Below are positions 1 through 5,767 of a stretch of DNA of 6,708 bases, piece by piece. The notes below the pieces were generated by a model. The model did no database searches and was not told the DNA's origin. It saw only the letters and a list, made by a program, of their open reading frames with translations. Position numbers and translations under genes: made by a program. The DNA comes from an uncultured beta proteobacterium (GTDB lineage Bacteria; Pseudomonadota; Gammaproteobacteria; Burkholderiales; Burkholderiaceae_C), in NCBI GenBank assembly GCA_903834645.1, contig CAILKA010000222.1, positions 1 to 6,708 of the forward strand, given 5' to 3'. How positions within the stretch are numbered: the stretch's first letter is position 1; every line of letters begins with the position of its first letter.

Positions 1-238
1 CCGCCACCGCGGCGGCGCAGCCCAGTGCACCCGCGGCGGCGGCGGCCTGCGACTGCAGCAGGCTCGGGTGATCGATCCAGGCTCCGGCCCACAGCGCCGC
101 TGCGGCGGCAGCCTGCGCCACCGCCAGGTCGATGAAGACCACGCCGCGGGCCAGCACCTGCGCGCCCAGCGGGGCCAGCGCGAGCACGCCCAGCGCCACC
201 GCCGCGGCGGGCACGAGGAACCATGCCTCGGCCGTCAT
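1..238 (-). CDS. znuB: Metal ABC transporter permease, ZnuB-like (ABC-3 family), N-terminal part only
   Basis: This is the inner-membrane channel subunit of a metal ABC importer. Only the first 79 residues are in the window and the gene continues past the left edge. The start ATG (238-236) has a good ribosome site, GGAAGG, eight bases upstream. Residues about 6-24 form a hydrophobic first helix (FLVPAAAVALGVLALAPLG). The segment GAQVLARGVVFIDLAVAQAA at residues 25-44 is the conserved early loop of this family, equivalent to the 'R..(V/A)..(I/S)D.(L/A)..(Q/H)' stretch of ZnuB-type permeases. A second hydrophobic, very alanine-rich segment follows to the edge. The gene starts 36 bases after the stop of the metal-binding protein gene, so the two are almost certainly cotranscribed. 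Family is fairly sure. Zinc as the metal is inferred from the neighbouring Zur-like regulator; manganese is possible. No ATPase gene is in view. Confidence 0.8.
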   Translation of the reverse strand, partial: MTAEAWFLVPAAAVALGVLALAPLGAQVLARGVVFIDLAVAQAAAAAALWAGAWIDHPSLLQSQAAAAAGALGCAAAVA

Positions 239-274
239 GCGCTCAACCTTCCGGTGTGCCGCTGCGGCGCCAGC

Positions 275-1198
275 TCACCGCGCAGCCGCTCGCAGCAGCG
301 GGGCCACGAGTTCGTCCATCCAGCGCAGGAGGGCAGCGCCGTCGGCGTCCTCGGCCACCGTGGCAGGCAGCGTGAGCCATGTCGTGGAGGAGCCGAGCTG
401 CCCGGCCAGCCAGCGCGCCGCGCGCGGGTCGTGGAAGCCCGCCACCACCACCGCCAGGGGCGGCTCGCGCCGCAGGCCCTCCAGCAGGCGCTGCAGGTGT
501 CCGGGGGTGGGCGCCATGCCCGGACGCGGCTCGAGGTCGGCCGTCTGGCGCAGGCCGAGCCAGCGCCACAGGTAGCCGAAGGTGGTGTGCTGCGCCGCCA
601 CCGAGCGGCCACGCAGCGGCGCGGCCTGGCGTTCCCAGTGCGCGATGCGCGCGCGCCACTGCGTCTCGAAGCCGCGCAGCCGCTCGGCAATGGCCTCGCG
701 TTGCACCGGGCACTCCTGCTGCAGCCGCTGCGCCAGCGCCTGCGCCACTTCGAGCAGCTTGTGCGGGTCGGTGTGCAGGTGGGGGTTGCCTTGGGCATGC
801 ACGTCGCCGGCCCACGGTGTGCCGATGACGCCAGGCTGCGGGTCGATCAGCTCCACGTGGTCGGCGGCGTAGAAGACGTCGCGCACACGTGCGTTGCCCG
901 CGCGCTGCTGCAGCACCGGCAGCCAGCCTGACTCGAGGGCCGCACCCGTGCACACGGCCAGGTCGGCGCTGCGCAGTTGCGCGATGAGCGCGGGGCGCGC
1001 CTCGATGTGGTGCGGGTCCTGCCCGGCGTGCGTGGCCACGTGCAGCCGCGCCTGCGGCATCAGGACGCGGGTGAGCGCGGCCCATTCGGGCTCGCAGGCG
1101 AAGACGGTGAGGGTGGGTGTGGCGGATGCGCCCGTTGCCGCGAGCAGCAGGGTCAGGGCCAGGGCCGCCCGCCGCACGAGCTCAATACGTGTGCGCAC
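275..1198 (-). CDS. znuA: Periplasmic metal-binding protein of a metal ABC importer (ZnuA-like, cluster 9)
   Basis: A 307-residue protein that would bind a divalent metal in the periplasm and deliver it to the permease encoded just downstream. The GTG start at 1198 gives a signal peptide (RRAALALTLLLAATGASA) with cleavage near residue 26. GTG at 1177 is an alternative start that also keeps the signal peptide. Three histidine ligand sites of the family are visible: DPHHIEARP (H63/H64), GNPHLHTDP (H140/H142) and QHTTFGYLWRWLGL (H204). The family segment EPRPGMAPTPGHL follows at about 223-235. D284 or E283 near the C terminus may be a fourth ligand, but this is uncertain. The long His/Asp-rich loop typical of Escherichia coli ZnuA, expected before the second ligand site, is absent. 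The gene overlaps the outer-membrane protein gene by 17 bases, suggesting translational coupling. Family assignment is firm; zinc over manganese is inferred from context. Confidence 0.88.
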   Translation of the reverse strand: MRTRIELVRRAALALTLLLAATGASATPTLTVFACEPEWAALTRVLMPQARLHVATHAGQDPHHIEARPALIAQLRSADLAVCTGAALESGWLPVLQQRAGNARVRDVFYAADHVELIDPQPGVIGTPWAGDVHAQGNPHLHTDPHKLLEVAQALAQRLQQECPVQREAIAERLRGFETQWRARIAHWERQAAPLRGRSVAAQHTTFGYLWRWLGLRQTADLEPRPGMAPTPGHLQRLLEGLRREPPLAVVVAGFHDPRAARWLAGQLGSSTTWLTLPATVAEDADGAALLRWMDELVAPLLRAAAR

Positions 1199-2381
1199 CG
1201 TGTGCCCCGAAGGCCACCACGTACTGCAGCTGCAGCGTGCGCCGCGAGGTGTCCTCGAAGCCCGTGGCGCTGCGCTGCGCGCTCCACTGCAGCCGCACCG
1301 ACTGCATGTGGCTGGGCTTCCACGCGAGCATCAGCGCCGTTTCGCGCAGGTTTCCGTCGTCGAAGTGGTCTTCGTGGGGGATGCGCACGCGCAGCTCGTC
1401 CAGGCGCGCGCCGACCTCCCAGCTCGGGTGGAGGCGCCACACCACCGACAGCGCCTTGGCCAGGTGCCGGTCGTTGGAGGTGGCGTGGCGGTTCAGACCC
1501 GTCACGCGCGCGGCCTCCACGCTCACGCGCAGCTGCTGCGCGCGGTTGTTGCCCCCGGGCGCCCACTTCCAGGTCGCGTCCACCATCAGCGTGCGCCTGC
1601 CGCTGAAGCGTGCGCCGTGCGCTTCGTGCTCGTGGTGGGCGTGGTCTTCCTCTTCGGCGTGTTCCTCCTCGACCACGGCCTCGCGCCGGTTGTTGAGGTG
1701 CGAAAGCCCGAGCTGCCAGCTGTGCGACCGCCCCGCGTCCGCCCCGAGCTTGGCCACGAGCGTGGTCGCTCCGACGCGGCCGGAGCTGCCCACGGCCTCG
1801 TGCACGAGCCGCCGGCCGCGCAGGGCTTCGGCCCCCACCATCAGGAAGAAGGGCGTGGGCGCGGTCCAGTTCAGGCGCACGCCGTCGTCGGTCCAGTGGC
1901 CGCCCAGCAGCGCGCGGTACAGCAGCGGCCGCTCGGTGTAGTCGTCGGCATGCAGGTGCTGCGCGTTCAGGCGCCCGACCTGCGAGGCAAAGCGCCCGGC
2001 GCGCAGCTGCAGCCCGGCGGGCAGCGCGCGCGTCTCGATCCAGGCCTCCTCCAGGCTGCGCTCGAGTTCGCCGTCGTGGGTGGCCAGGGCCGCCGAGAGC
2101 TGCGCGCGCAGGTGCCGCCCGAGCGGGCCGCCGGCGTTGAGGTCGCTGTGGCCGAGCTGCAGGCCCTTGTCGCGGCTGCCCAGGGCCAGCGCGCGCGAGG
2201 TGTAGCCCAGGTCCAGCACGGCGCCGAACTCCCAGTGCTCGCCGGTGGCAGCAGGTGCGGCGCGGGCCGCTGAGGTGCCTGCCGGTGCGGCGGGTGCGGA
2301 CGGGGACTGGGCGTGGGCGGGGGCAAGGGCGGCCGTGCAGGCAGCCAGCAGGAGCGCGGTGAGCAGGGTTGGAGGGTTCAT
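1182..2381 (-). CDS. Outer-membrane beta-barrel protein with a His/Glu-rich loop, putative metal porin
   Basis: I do not recognise a named family. From the ATG at 2381 the product is 399 residues: a hydrophobic signal (PPTLLTALLLAACTAALAPAHA, cleavage near A24), a low-complexity Ala/Pro/Ser linker to about residue 47, then alternating polar/hydrophobic stretches typical of outer-membrane beta strands (for example GLQLRAGRFASQVGR and SVRLQWSAQRS). It ends with the strand-like TLQLQYVVAFG plus a short tail, GAHGAHTY. Residues 238-255 form an acidic histidine cluster (EEEHAEEEDHAHHEHEAH), probably in a surface or periplasmic loop. At about 375 mature residues it is far shorter than TonB-dependent receptors and shows no plug domain. 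It is first in the operon with the metal-binding protein and permease, and is divergent from a Zur-like repressor, so a role in metal entry is the best inference. Upstream in-frame starts (2411, 2456) are possible, but they add no better signal and reach into the operator. The signal peptide lacks the usual positive charge and contains LAAC, a lipobox-like motif. Ribosome site is weak. Confidence 0.8.
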   Translation of the reverse strand: MNPPTLLTALLLAACTAALAPAHAQSPSAPAAPAGTSAARAAPAATGEHWEFGAVLDLGYTSRALALGSRDKGLQLGHSDLNAGGPLGRHLRAQLSAALATHDGELERSLEEAWIETRALPAGLQLRAGRFASQVGRLNAQHLHADDYTERPLLYRALLGGHWTDDGVRLNWTAPTPFFLMVGAEALRGRRLVHEAVGSSGRVGATTLVAKLGADAGRSHSWQLGLSHLNNRREAVVEEEHAEEEDHAHHEHEAHGARFSGRRTLMVDATWKWAPGGNNRAQQLRVSVEAARVTGLNRHATSNDRHLAKALSVVWRLHPSWEVGARLDELRVRIPHEDHFDDGNLRETALMLAWKPSHMQSVRLQWSAQRSATGFEDTSRRTLQLQYVVAFGAHGAHTY

Positions 2382-2425
2382 AGGGCAGGCCTGTTCGAAA
2401 GGGGAAGGCATGAGAACCATACGAG

Positions 2426-2431
2426 ATTGTA
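2426..2431 (-). promoter_or_regulatory. Candidate -10 element for the metal-uptake operon
   Basis: Read leftward, the sequence is TACAAT, a 5 of 6 match to the sigma70 -10 consensus. It would start a transcript near 2419, about 38 bases before the ATG at 2381. No convincing -35 is seen at 16-18 bases; the positions that would hold it are near 2449-2455, inside or next to the palindrome, which fits a repressed and intrinsically weak promoter. Confidence 0.35.
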
Positions 2432-2454
2432 ATGAGAACGCGATATCATATAGC
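2427..2454 (+). promoter_or_regulatory. Candidate sigma70 promoter for zur
   Basis: A -35-like TTGTAA (2427-2432) is followed after 16 bases by a -10-like TATAGC (2449-2454). The putative operator lies between them, so a bound repressor would block this promoter. Transcription would begin near 2461, about 36 bases before the zur ATG. Both hexamers are imperfect, so this is a suggestion only. Confidence 0.4.
2431..2450. promoter_or_regulatory. Candidate Zur/Fur-family operator (imperfect 20-bp palindrome)
   Basis: The sequence AATGAGAACGCGATATCATA is an imperfect inverted repeat centred between 2440 and 2441, with 7 of 10 pairs matching (ideal core ATGAnATCGCGATnTCAT). Its size, AT-rich arms and place between divergent start codons fit a Fur-superfamily operator. 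The octamer ATGAGAAC in its left arm recurs at 2410-2417, 22 bases away or about two helical turns, which could mark a second weaker half-site. The centre is more GC-rich than classical Fur or Zur boxes, so the protein that binds is inferred from the adjacent gene. Confidence 0.55.
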
Positions 2455-2496
2455 ACGCGCTCACCGCCTGCTCGGCTTTGCCGCTACCCTTCATGC

Positions 2497-2928
2497 ATGG
2501 AACGACACACCCGCCAGCGCGCTGCCATCCGCGAAGCCATCGTCGCGGCGGCGCGCCCGTTGTTGCCGCAGGAGGTGCTGCAGGCGGCGCAACAGCAGGT
2601 GCCGGGGCTGGGCATCGCCACCGTCTACCGCAACCTCAAGGGCCTGGTGGAGGAGGGCGAACTGCGCGCCGTGCACCTGCCCGGGGAGAACCCGCGTTTC
2701 GAGGCCACGGGGCACGCCCATCACCATCACTTTCAGTGCCGGCAGTGCCAGCGCGTGTTCGACGTGCATGCCTGCCCGGGCGACCTCTCCCGCCTGGCGC
2801 CCCAGGGCTTCACGGTGGAAGACCACGACCTGACGCTGTACGGCCGCTGCCAGGAGTGCAGCACCGCGCGCCCCGCGCGCAGGCTCAGAGCTTCTCCGTC
2901 TCCCCCGCCCGCGGCTGCCACTTCATGA
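2497..2928 (+). CDS. zur: Fur-family metal-responsive repressor, probably Zur
   Basis: A 143-residue cytoplasmic repressor that would bind DNA when loaded with metal and shut down metal-uptake genes. The N-terminal winged helix includes ATVYRNLKGLVEEG (residues 41-54), the recognition-helix signature of the Fur superfamily. The dimerisation and metal domain shows a histidine run, HAHHHHF (73-79), leading into the cysteine pair C81/C84, with a second pair C118/C121 (GRCQEC); together these make the structural zinc site of Zur, Fur and PerR types. Zur is preferred because the divergent operon encodes a ZnuA-like binding protein and permease; PerR or Fur cannot be excluded by sequence alone. The ATG at 2497 gives a normal family N terminus (MERHTRQRAAIREAI); no Shine-Dalgarno site is evident. 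The tail after C121 is a basic, Pro/Ala-rich stretch. Its last 14 codons overlap the convergent permease gene. Probably autoregulated through the palindrome at 2431-2450. Confidence 0.88.
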   Translation: MERHTRQRAAIREAIVAAARPLLPQEVLQAAQQQVPGLGIATVYRNLKGLVEEGELRAVHLPGENPRFEATGHAHHHHFQCRQCQRVFDVHACPGDLSRLAPQGFTVEDHDLTLYGRCQECSTARPARRLRASPSPPPAAATS

Positions 2929-3712
2929 GCTTGCGCTCGATGCGCCCCACTGCGCCGTCGAGCACGAGCGCAAAGGCCGTGAGCACGAGGATGCCGGCCA
3001 TCACGGTGTTGATGTCGAAGGTGCCCTCGGCCTGCAGGATCAGGTAGCCCACGCCCTGGCTGGAGCCCAGGTACTCGCCCACCACCGCGCCCACGAAAGC
3101 CAGGCCCACGCTCGTGTGCAGGCTCGAGAAGACCCAGCTCGTGGCACTGGGCAGGTACACGTGGCGCAGCAGCGCGCGCCGATCCGCCCCGAGCATGCGC
3201 GCGTTGGCCAGCACCACCGGGCTCACTTCCTTGACGCCCTGGTAGACGTTGAAGAAGACGATGAAGAAGACGAGCGTGACGCCGAGAGCCACCTTCGAGG
3301 CGATCCCCAAGCCGAACCACACCGCGAAGATGGGCGCCAGGATGATGCGCGGCATCGAATTGAGCGCCTTGATGTAGGGCTCCAGGATCGCGCTGGCCAT
3401 GGGCTGCAGCGCCAGCCACAGGCCGGCAGCCAGCCCCAGCACCGACCCGATGCCGAAGGCCAGCAGCGTCTCGGCCAGCGTCACCGCCAGGTGCCGGTAG
3501 ATGTCGGCCTCGACGATGAACCAGTTCCAGATGCGCGAGGCGATCTTCACGGGCTCGCCGAAGAAGAAGGCGGCCTGGCGGTCGTTGTCGAACATGAAGG
3601 GCGGCACGAGACCGGGTGTCGTCATCACGTGCCAGAAGGCAAAGATCGCCACGAGCAGTCCCGCCTGCCAGATGCGCAGGTTGCCGGGGCGGGGCCGGAT
3701 CAGTCGCCACAT
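2885..3712 (-). CDS. ABC importer permease, NitT/TauT (SsuC/TauC-like) class
   Basis: A 275-residue inner-membrane subunit of the importer whose binding protein and ATPase are encoded just upstream. Hydrophobic helices are visible at about residues 15-30, 75-102, 121-136, 141-160, 193-216 and 237-256, a normal six-helix layout for this class. The EAA-like cytoplasmic loop that contacts the ATPase is at residues 168-190 (LANARMLGADRR...YLPSA, with the key glycine at G175). The length is typical. The start ATG (3712) follows the ATPase stop by 16 bases. A GGGAGG ribosome site (about 3723-3729) touches the ATPase stop codon, so the two genes are probably translationally coupled. Its last 44 bases overlap the end of the convergent zur gene. 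Relatives carry nitrate, sulfonates, taurine, thiamine precursors or aromatic acids; nothing here settles the substrate. Confidence 0.9.
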   Translation of the reverse strand: MWRLIRPRPGNLRIWQAGLLVAIFAFWHVMTTPGLVPPFMFDNDRQAAFFFGEPVKIASRIWNWFIVEADIYRHLAVTLAETLLAFGIGSVLGLAAGLWLALQPMASAILEPYIKALNSMPRIILAPIFAVWFGLGIASKVALGVTLVFFIVFFNVYQGVKEVSPVVLANARMLGADRRALLRHVYLPSATSWVFSSLHTSVGLAFVGAVVGEYLGSSQGVGYLILQAEGTFDINTVMAGILVLTAFALVLDGAVGRIERKLMKWQPRAGETEKL

Positions 3713-3728
3713 GGTCCGAAGCCCTCCC

Positions 3729-4544
3729 TCAGGCCGCCTTCAATTGCTGCGCATAGCCCTTGAGCACTTCCTCGCGCAGCACGTCCCAGATGGCCTGGTG
3801 CAGCTCGATGAAGCGCGGGGCCGTGCGCACCTCGGCCACGTCGCGCGGGCGCGGCAGGTCGATGGCGAACTCGCCGATGGGGTGGCTCGCCGGGCCTGCC
3901 GAGAGCACCACCACGCGGTCGCTCATGGCGATCGCCTCGTCCAGGTCGTGCGTGATGAAGAGCACGGCCTTCTTCTTCTGCGCCCACAGCTCCAGCACCT
4001 CGTTTTCCATCAGCTGGCGCGTCTGGATGTCGAGTGCCGAGAAAGGCTCGTCCATCAGGATGATGTCCGGGTCCAGGGCCAGCGTCTGCGCCAGGCTCGT
4101 GCGCTTGCGCATGCCGCCGGAGAGCTGGTGCGGGTAGCGGTCGCCGAAGCCCCCCAGCCCCACGCGCTTGAGCCAGCCCAGGGCCTGCTCGCGCGCCTCG
4201 GGCGCGGGCACACCATGGAACTCGAGCCCCGCCATCACGTTCCCGAGCGCCGTACGCCAGGGCATCAGGCTTTCGGTCTGGAACATGTAGCCCGCACGCG
4301 TGTTGATGCCCGACAGCGGCTGGCCGAACACTTCCACCGAGCCGGTGCTGGGCACGAGCAGCCCTGCTCCCACGTTCAGCAGCGTGCTCTTGCCGCAGCC
4401 CGTGGGCCCCACCACCGAGACGAACTCCCCCGCGCCAACATCCAGCGACACATCGGCCACCGCGGTGTAGCGCTGGCTGGGGTCGTCCTTGCTGATGAAG
4501 GTGCAGGAGATGTCGCGCAGGCGCAGTGCAGCAGGAGCGGTCAT
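3729..4544 (-). CDS. ABC importer ATPase, NitT/TauT (SsuB/TauB-like) class
   Basis: A 271-residue cytoplasmic ATPase that would power the adjacent permease. All catalytic elements are present: Walker A GPTGCGKST (residues 46-54), Q-loop glutamine Q89 in MFQTESLMPW, signature LSGGM (141-145), Walker B IILMDE (161-166) with the D-loop SALD (169-172), and the switch histidine H199 in FITHD. The signature helix reads GMRKRTSLAQTL rather than the commoner GMRQRVALARAL, a variant that I believe occurs in some transporters of this class. About 40 residues follow the nucleotide domain (IDLPRPRDVAEVRTAPRF and on), a usual tail for the SsuB/TauB group. It lies 64 bases after the binding-protein gene and 16 before the permease gene. 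No strong ribosome site precedes the ATG, so its translation may depend on the upstream gene. Confidence 0.93.
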   Translation of the reverse strand: MTAPAALRLRDISCTFISKDDPSQRYTAVADVSLDVGAGEFVSVVGPTGCGKSTLLNVGAGLLVPSTGSVEVFGQPLSGINTRAGYMFQTESLMPWRTALGNVMAGLEFHGVPAPEAREQALGWLKRVGLGGFGDRYPHQLSGGMRKRTSLAQTLALDPDIILMDEPFSALDIQTRQLMENEVLELWAQKKKAVLFITHDLDEAIAMSDRVVVLSAGPASHPIGEFAIDLPRPRDVAEVRTAPRFIELHQAIWDVLREEVLKGYAQQLKAA

Positions 4545-4608
4545 GTCGAGGCGGGTGCAGGGGCCTGCGCCCTCTGCGTGGCAGGCGGCGCGGGGCGGGC
4601 CAGCGGGC

Positions 4609-5637
4609 TCAGCCCTTGGGGTACTTCGCGTTGGCCTTCTTCACGAAGTCGTTGGTGTAGACGGCCATCAGGTCGAGCTTGGCCTTGGCGATTTCGGCAT
4701 CGACGCTGGCCAGCGCCCGGAAGGCCGTCTCGGCGCCCTTCTCGGGGAACATGCCGTCGGGCGAGAGCGCACCCTTGGCGGCCAGGAAGGCGTCGATGTA
4801 GACGGCGCGGTCGCCCAGGAGGAAGCTCTCGGGCACGGCGGTGATGATGTCGCTCGGGCCGGCGGCCTGGATCCACTTGTTGGCGCGCACGAGGGCGTTC
4901 GTGAGCGCCTGCGTGGTGCCCGGGTGCTTGTCGATGAAGGCCTGGGGCGCGTAGAAGCAGCCCGCGGGCATCGGCCCGCCGAAGACCTTGTCGGCCTCGG
5001 CTACGACGCGCGTGTCCGAGACGATCTTCAGGTCGCCCGAGCGCTGCAGCAGCGTGATGACGGGGTCGAGGTTGCTGATCGCATCGATCTGCCCGGAGCG
5101 CATGGCCGCCACCGCACCTTGGGCGGCCCCCACGCCGATGATGCTCACGTCGCTGGGCTTGAGGCCGGCCTTGGCGAGGATGAAGTTCACCATCACGTTG
5201 GTGGAGGAGCCCGGCGCCGTGACGCCGATCTTCTTGCCCTTCAAGTCCGCCGGCGTCTTGTAGTTGGCCATCGTCTTGGGGCTCACGCCCAGCACGATCT
5301 GCGGCGCGCGGCCCTGCAGCGCGAAGGCGCGCATGCGCTGGCCCTTGTGCTGCATGTTCACCGTGTGCTCGAAGGCACCCGAGACGACATCGGCGCTGCC
5401 GCCCACCACGGCCTGCAGCGCGCGCGCGCCGCCGGCGAAGTCGACGATCGTCACGTCCAGCCCCTCGGCCTTGAAGTAGCCCTTCTGCTCGGCAATCGTC
5501 AGCGGCAGGTAGTACAGCAGGTTCTTGCCGCCCACGGCGATGGTGAGCTTGGGCTTTTCGAGCTGGGCCAGGGCCAGGCCCGGCCAGGCCAGGGCGGCGC
5601 CCGAGGCGGCCAGCAGGTGTCGGCGGGAAAGGGTCAT
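4609..5637 (-). CDS. Periplasmic substrate-binding protein of NitT/TauT-type ABC importer
   Basis: A 342-residue periplasmic binding protein, first gene of the importer operon. The ATG at 5637 is chosen because AGGAGA lies seven bases upstream and a proper signal peptide follows; an in-frame start at 5688 would add 17 arginine- and serine-rich residues ahead of it. The signal reads SRRHLLAASGAALAWPGLALA, with cleavage near A24; the SRRxLL pattern resembles a twin-arginine (Tat) signal. The mature N terminus (KLTIAVGGKNLLYYLPLTIAEQ) is followed by KGYFKAEGLDVTIVDFAGG and GGSADVVSGAFEHT, the family's first substrate-facing loops. DLKGKKIGVTAPGSSTNVMV (131-150) and GQIDAI (182-187) are the expected landmarks of the second lobe. 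This is the NMT1/THI5-like fold shared by binders of nitrate, sulfonates, taurine, pyrimidine precursors and some aromatic acids. The ligand cannot be read from these motifs. Class is firm, substrate unknown. Confidence 0.92.
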   Translation of the reverse strand: MTLSRRHLLAASGAALAWPGLALAQLEKPKLTIAVGGKNLLYYLPLTIAEQKGYFKAEGLDVTIVDFAGGARALQAVVGGSADVVSGAFEHTVNMQHKGQRMRAFALQGRAPQIVLGVSPKTMANYKTPADLKGKKIGVTAPGSSTNVMVNFILAKAGLKPSDVSIIGVGAAQGAVAAMRSGQIDAISNLDPVITLLQRSGDLKIVSDTRVVAEADKVFGGPMPAGCFYAPQAFIDKHPGTTQALTNALVRANKWIQAAGPSDIITAVPESFLLGDRAVYIDAFLAAKGALSPDGMFPEKGAETAFRALASVDAEIAKAKLDLMAVYTNDFVKKANAKYPKG

Positions 5638-5767
5638 CGGTCGTCTCCTGGAAAGTGAGGGGCGGGCGCTGCGACGCGGCCTGCCCATGGCGGCGCAGCG
5701 TGACTGTAGCGGCCCGCGCGAGACCCTACCATCGGGGCTGCATCACGAACCCGCACGCCTCTCACCC
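5638..5767. promoter_or_regulatory. Divergent gap between the importer operon and the SDR gene
   Basis: A 130-base gap between divergent genes that should carry promoters for both. Only the leftward ribosome site AGGAGA (about 5645-5650) is convincing. Weak -10-like elements are TACCAT (5727-5732, rightward) and TACAGT (5703-5708 read leftward); neither has a good -35 partner. I see no clear inverted repeat, riboswitch or terminator. Confidence 0.4.

Larger units (their letters stand above)
2382..2496. promoter_or_regulatory. Divergent regulatory gap between the metal-uptake operon and zur
   Basis: These 115 bases separate two divergent start codons. The middle (about 2415-2455) is distinctly AT-richer than the surrounding coding DNA, as expected of a promoter region. 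It holds the palindrome, the repeated octamer and the candidate promoters listed separately. Candidate transcripts in both directions would have leaders of roughly 35-40 bases, and I see no riboswitch-like structure. Confidence 0.75.

Noticed and set aside
68..931. Rightward 287-codon open frame opposite the metal-binding protein gene
   Set aside because: Arg/His/Gln-rich low-complexity product with no fold signature; it is the antisense of a clearly recognisable gene, a common artefact at this GC content.
243..1085. Leftward 280-codon frame overlapping the metal-binding protein gene in another frame
   Set aside because: Product is Arg/Ala/Gly repeats without domains, while the overlapping frame encodes the family ligand motifs.
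894..2273. Rightward 459-codon frame opposite the outer-membrane protein gene
   Set aside because: Longest such frame here, but composed of Ala/Arg/Val-rich antisense with no motif; the opposite strand has a signal peptide and strand pattern.
2410..2496. Upstream in-frame ATG at 2410 as the zur start
   Set aside because: It would place the coding start inside the AT-rich operator and add a leader unlike the Fur family; the ATG at 2497 gives the normal N terminus.
4605..4615. GGGCTCAGCCC inverted repeat at the binding-protein stop codon, as a terminator
   Set aside because: Five-base stem with a one-base centre cannot form a hairpin, and no T-run follows.
3501..4844. Rightward 447-codon frame across the permease, ATPase and binding-protein genes
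   Set aside because: Spans parts of three recognisable opposite-strand genes, so it cannot be a single real gene; product is low complexity.
5565..5595. GGCCAGG-type repeated, partly palindromic sequence
   Set aside because: It encodes the ALAWPGLALA part of a signal peptide; repetition follows from alternating Ala and Leu codons.
4489..5658. Rightward 389-codon frame opposite the NitT/TauT binding protein
   Set aside because: His/Arg/Gly-rich antisense of a gene with clear family motifs.
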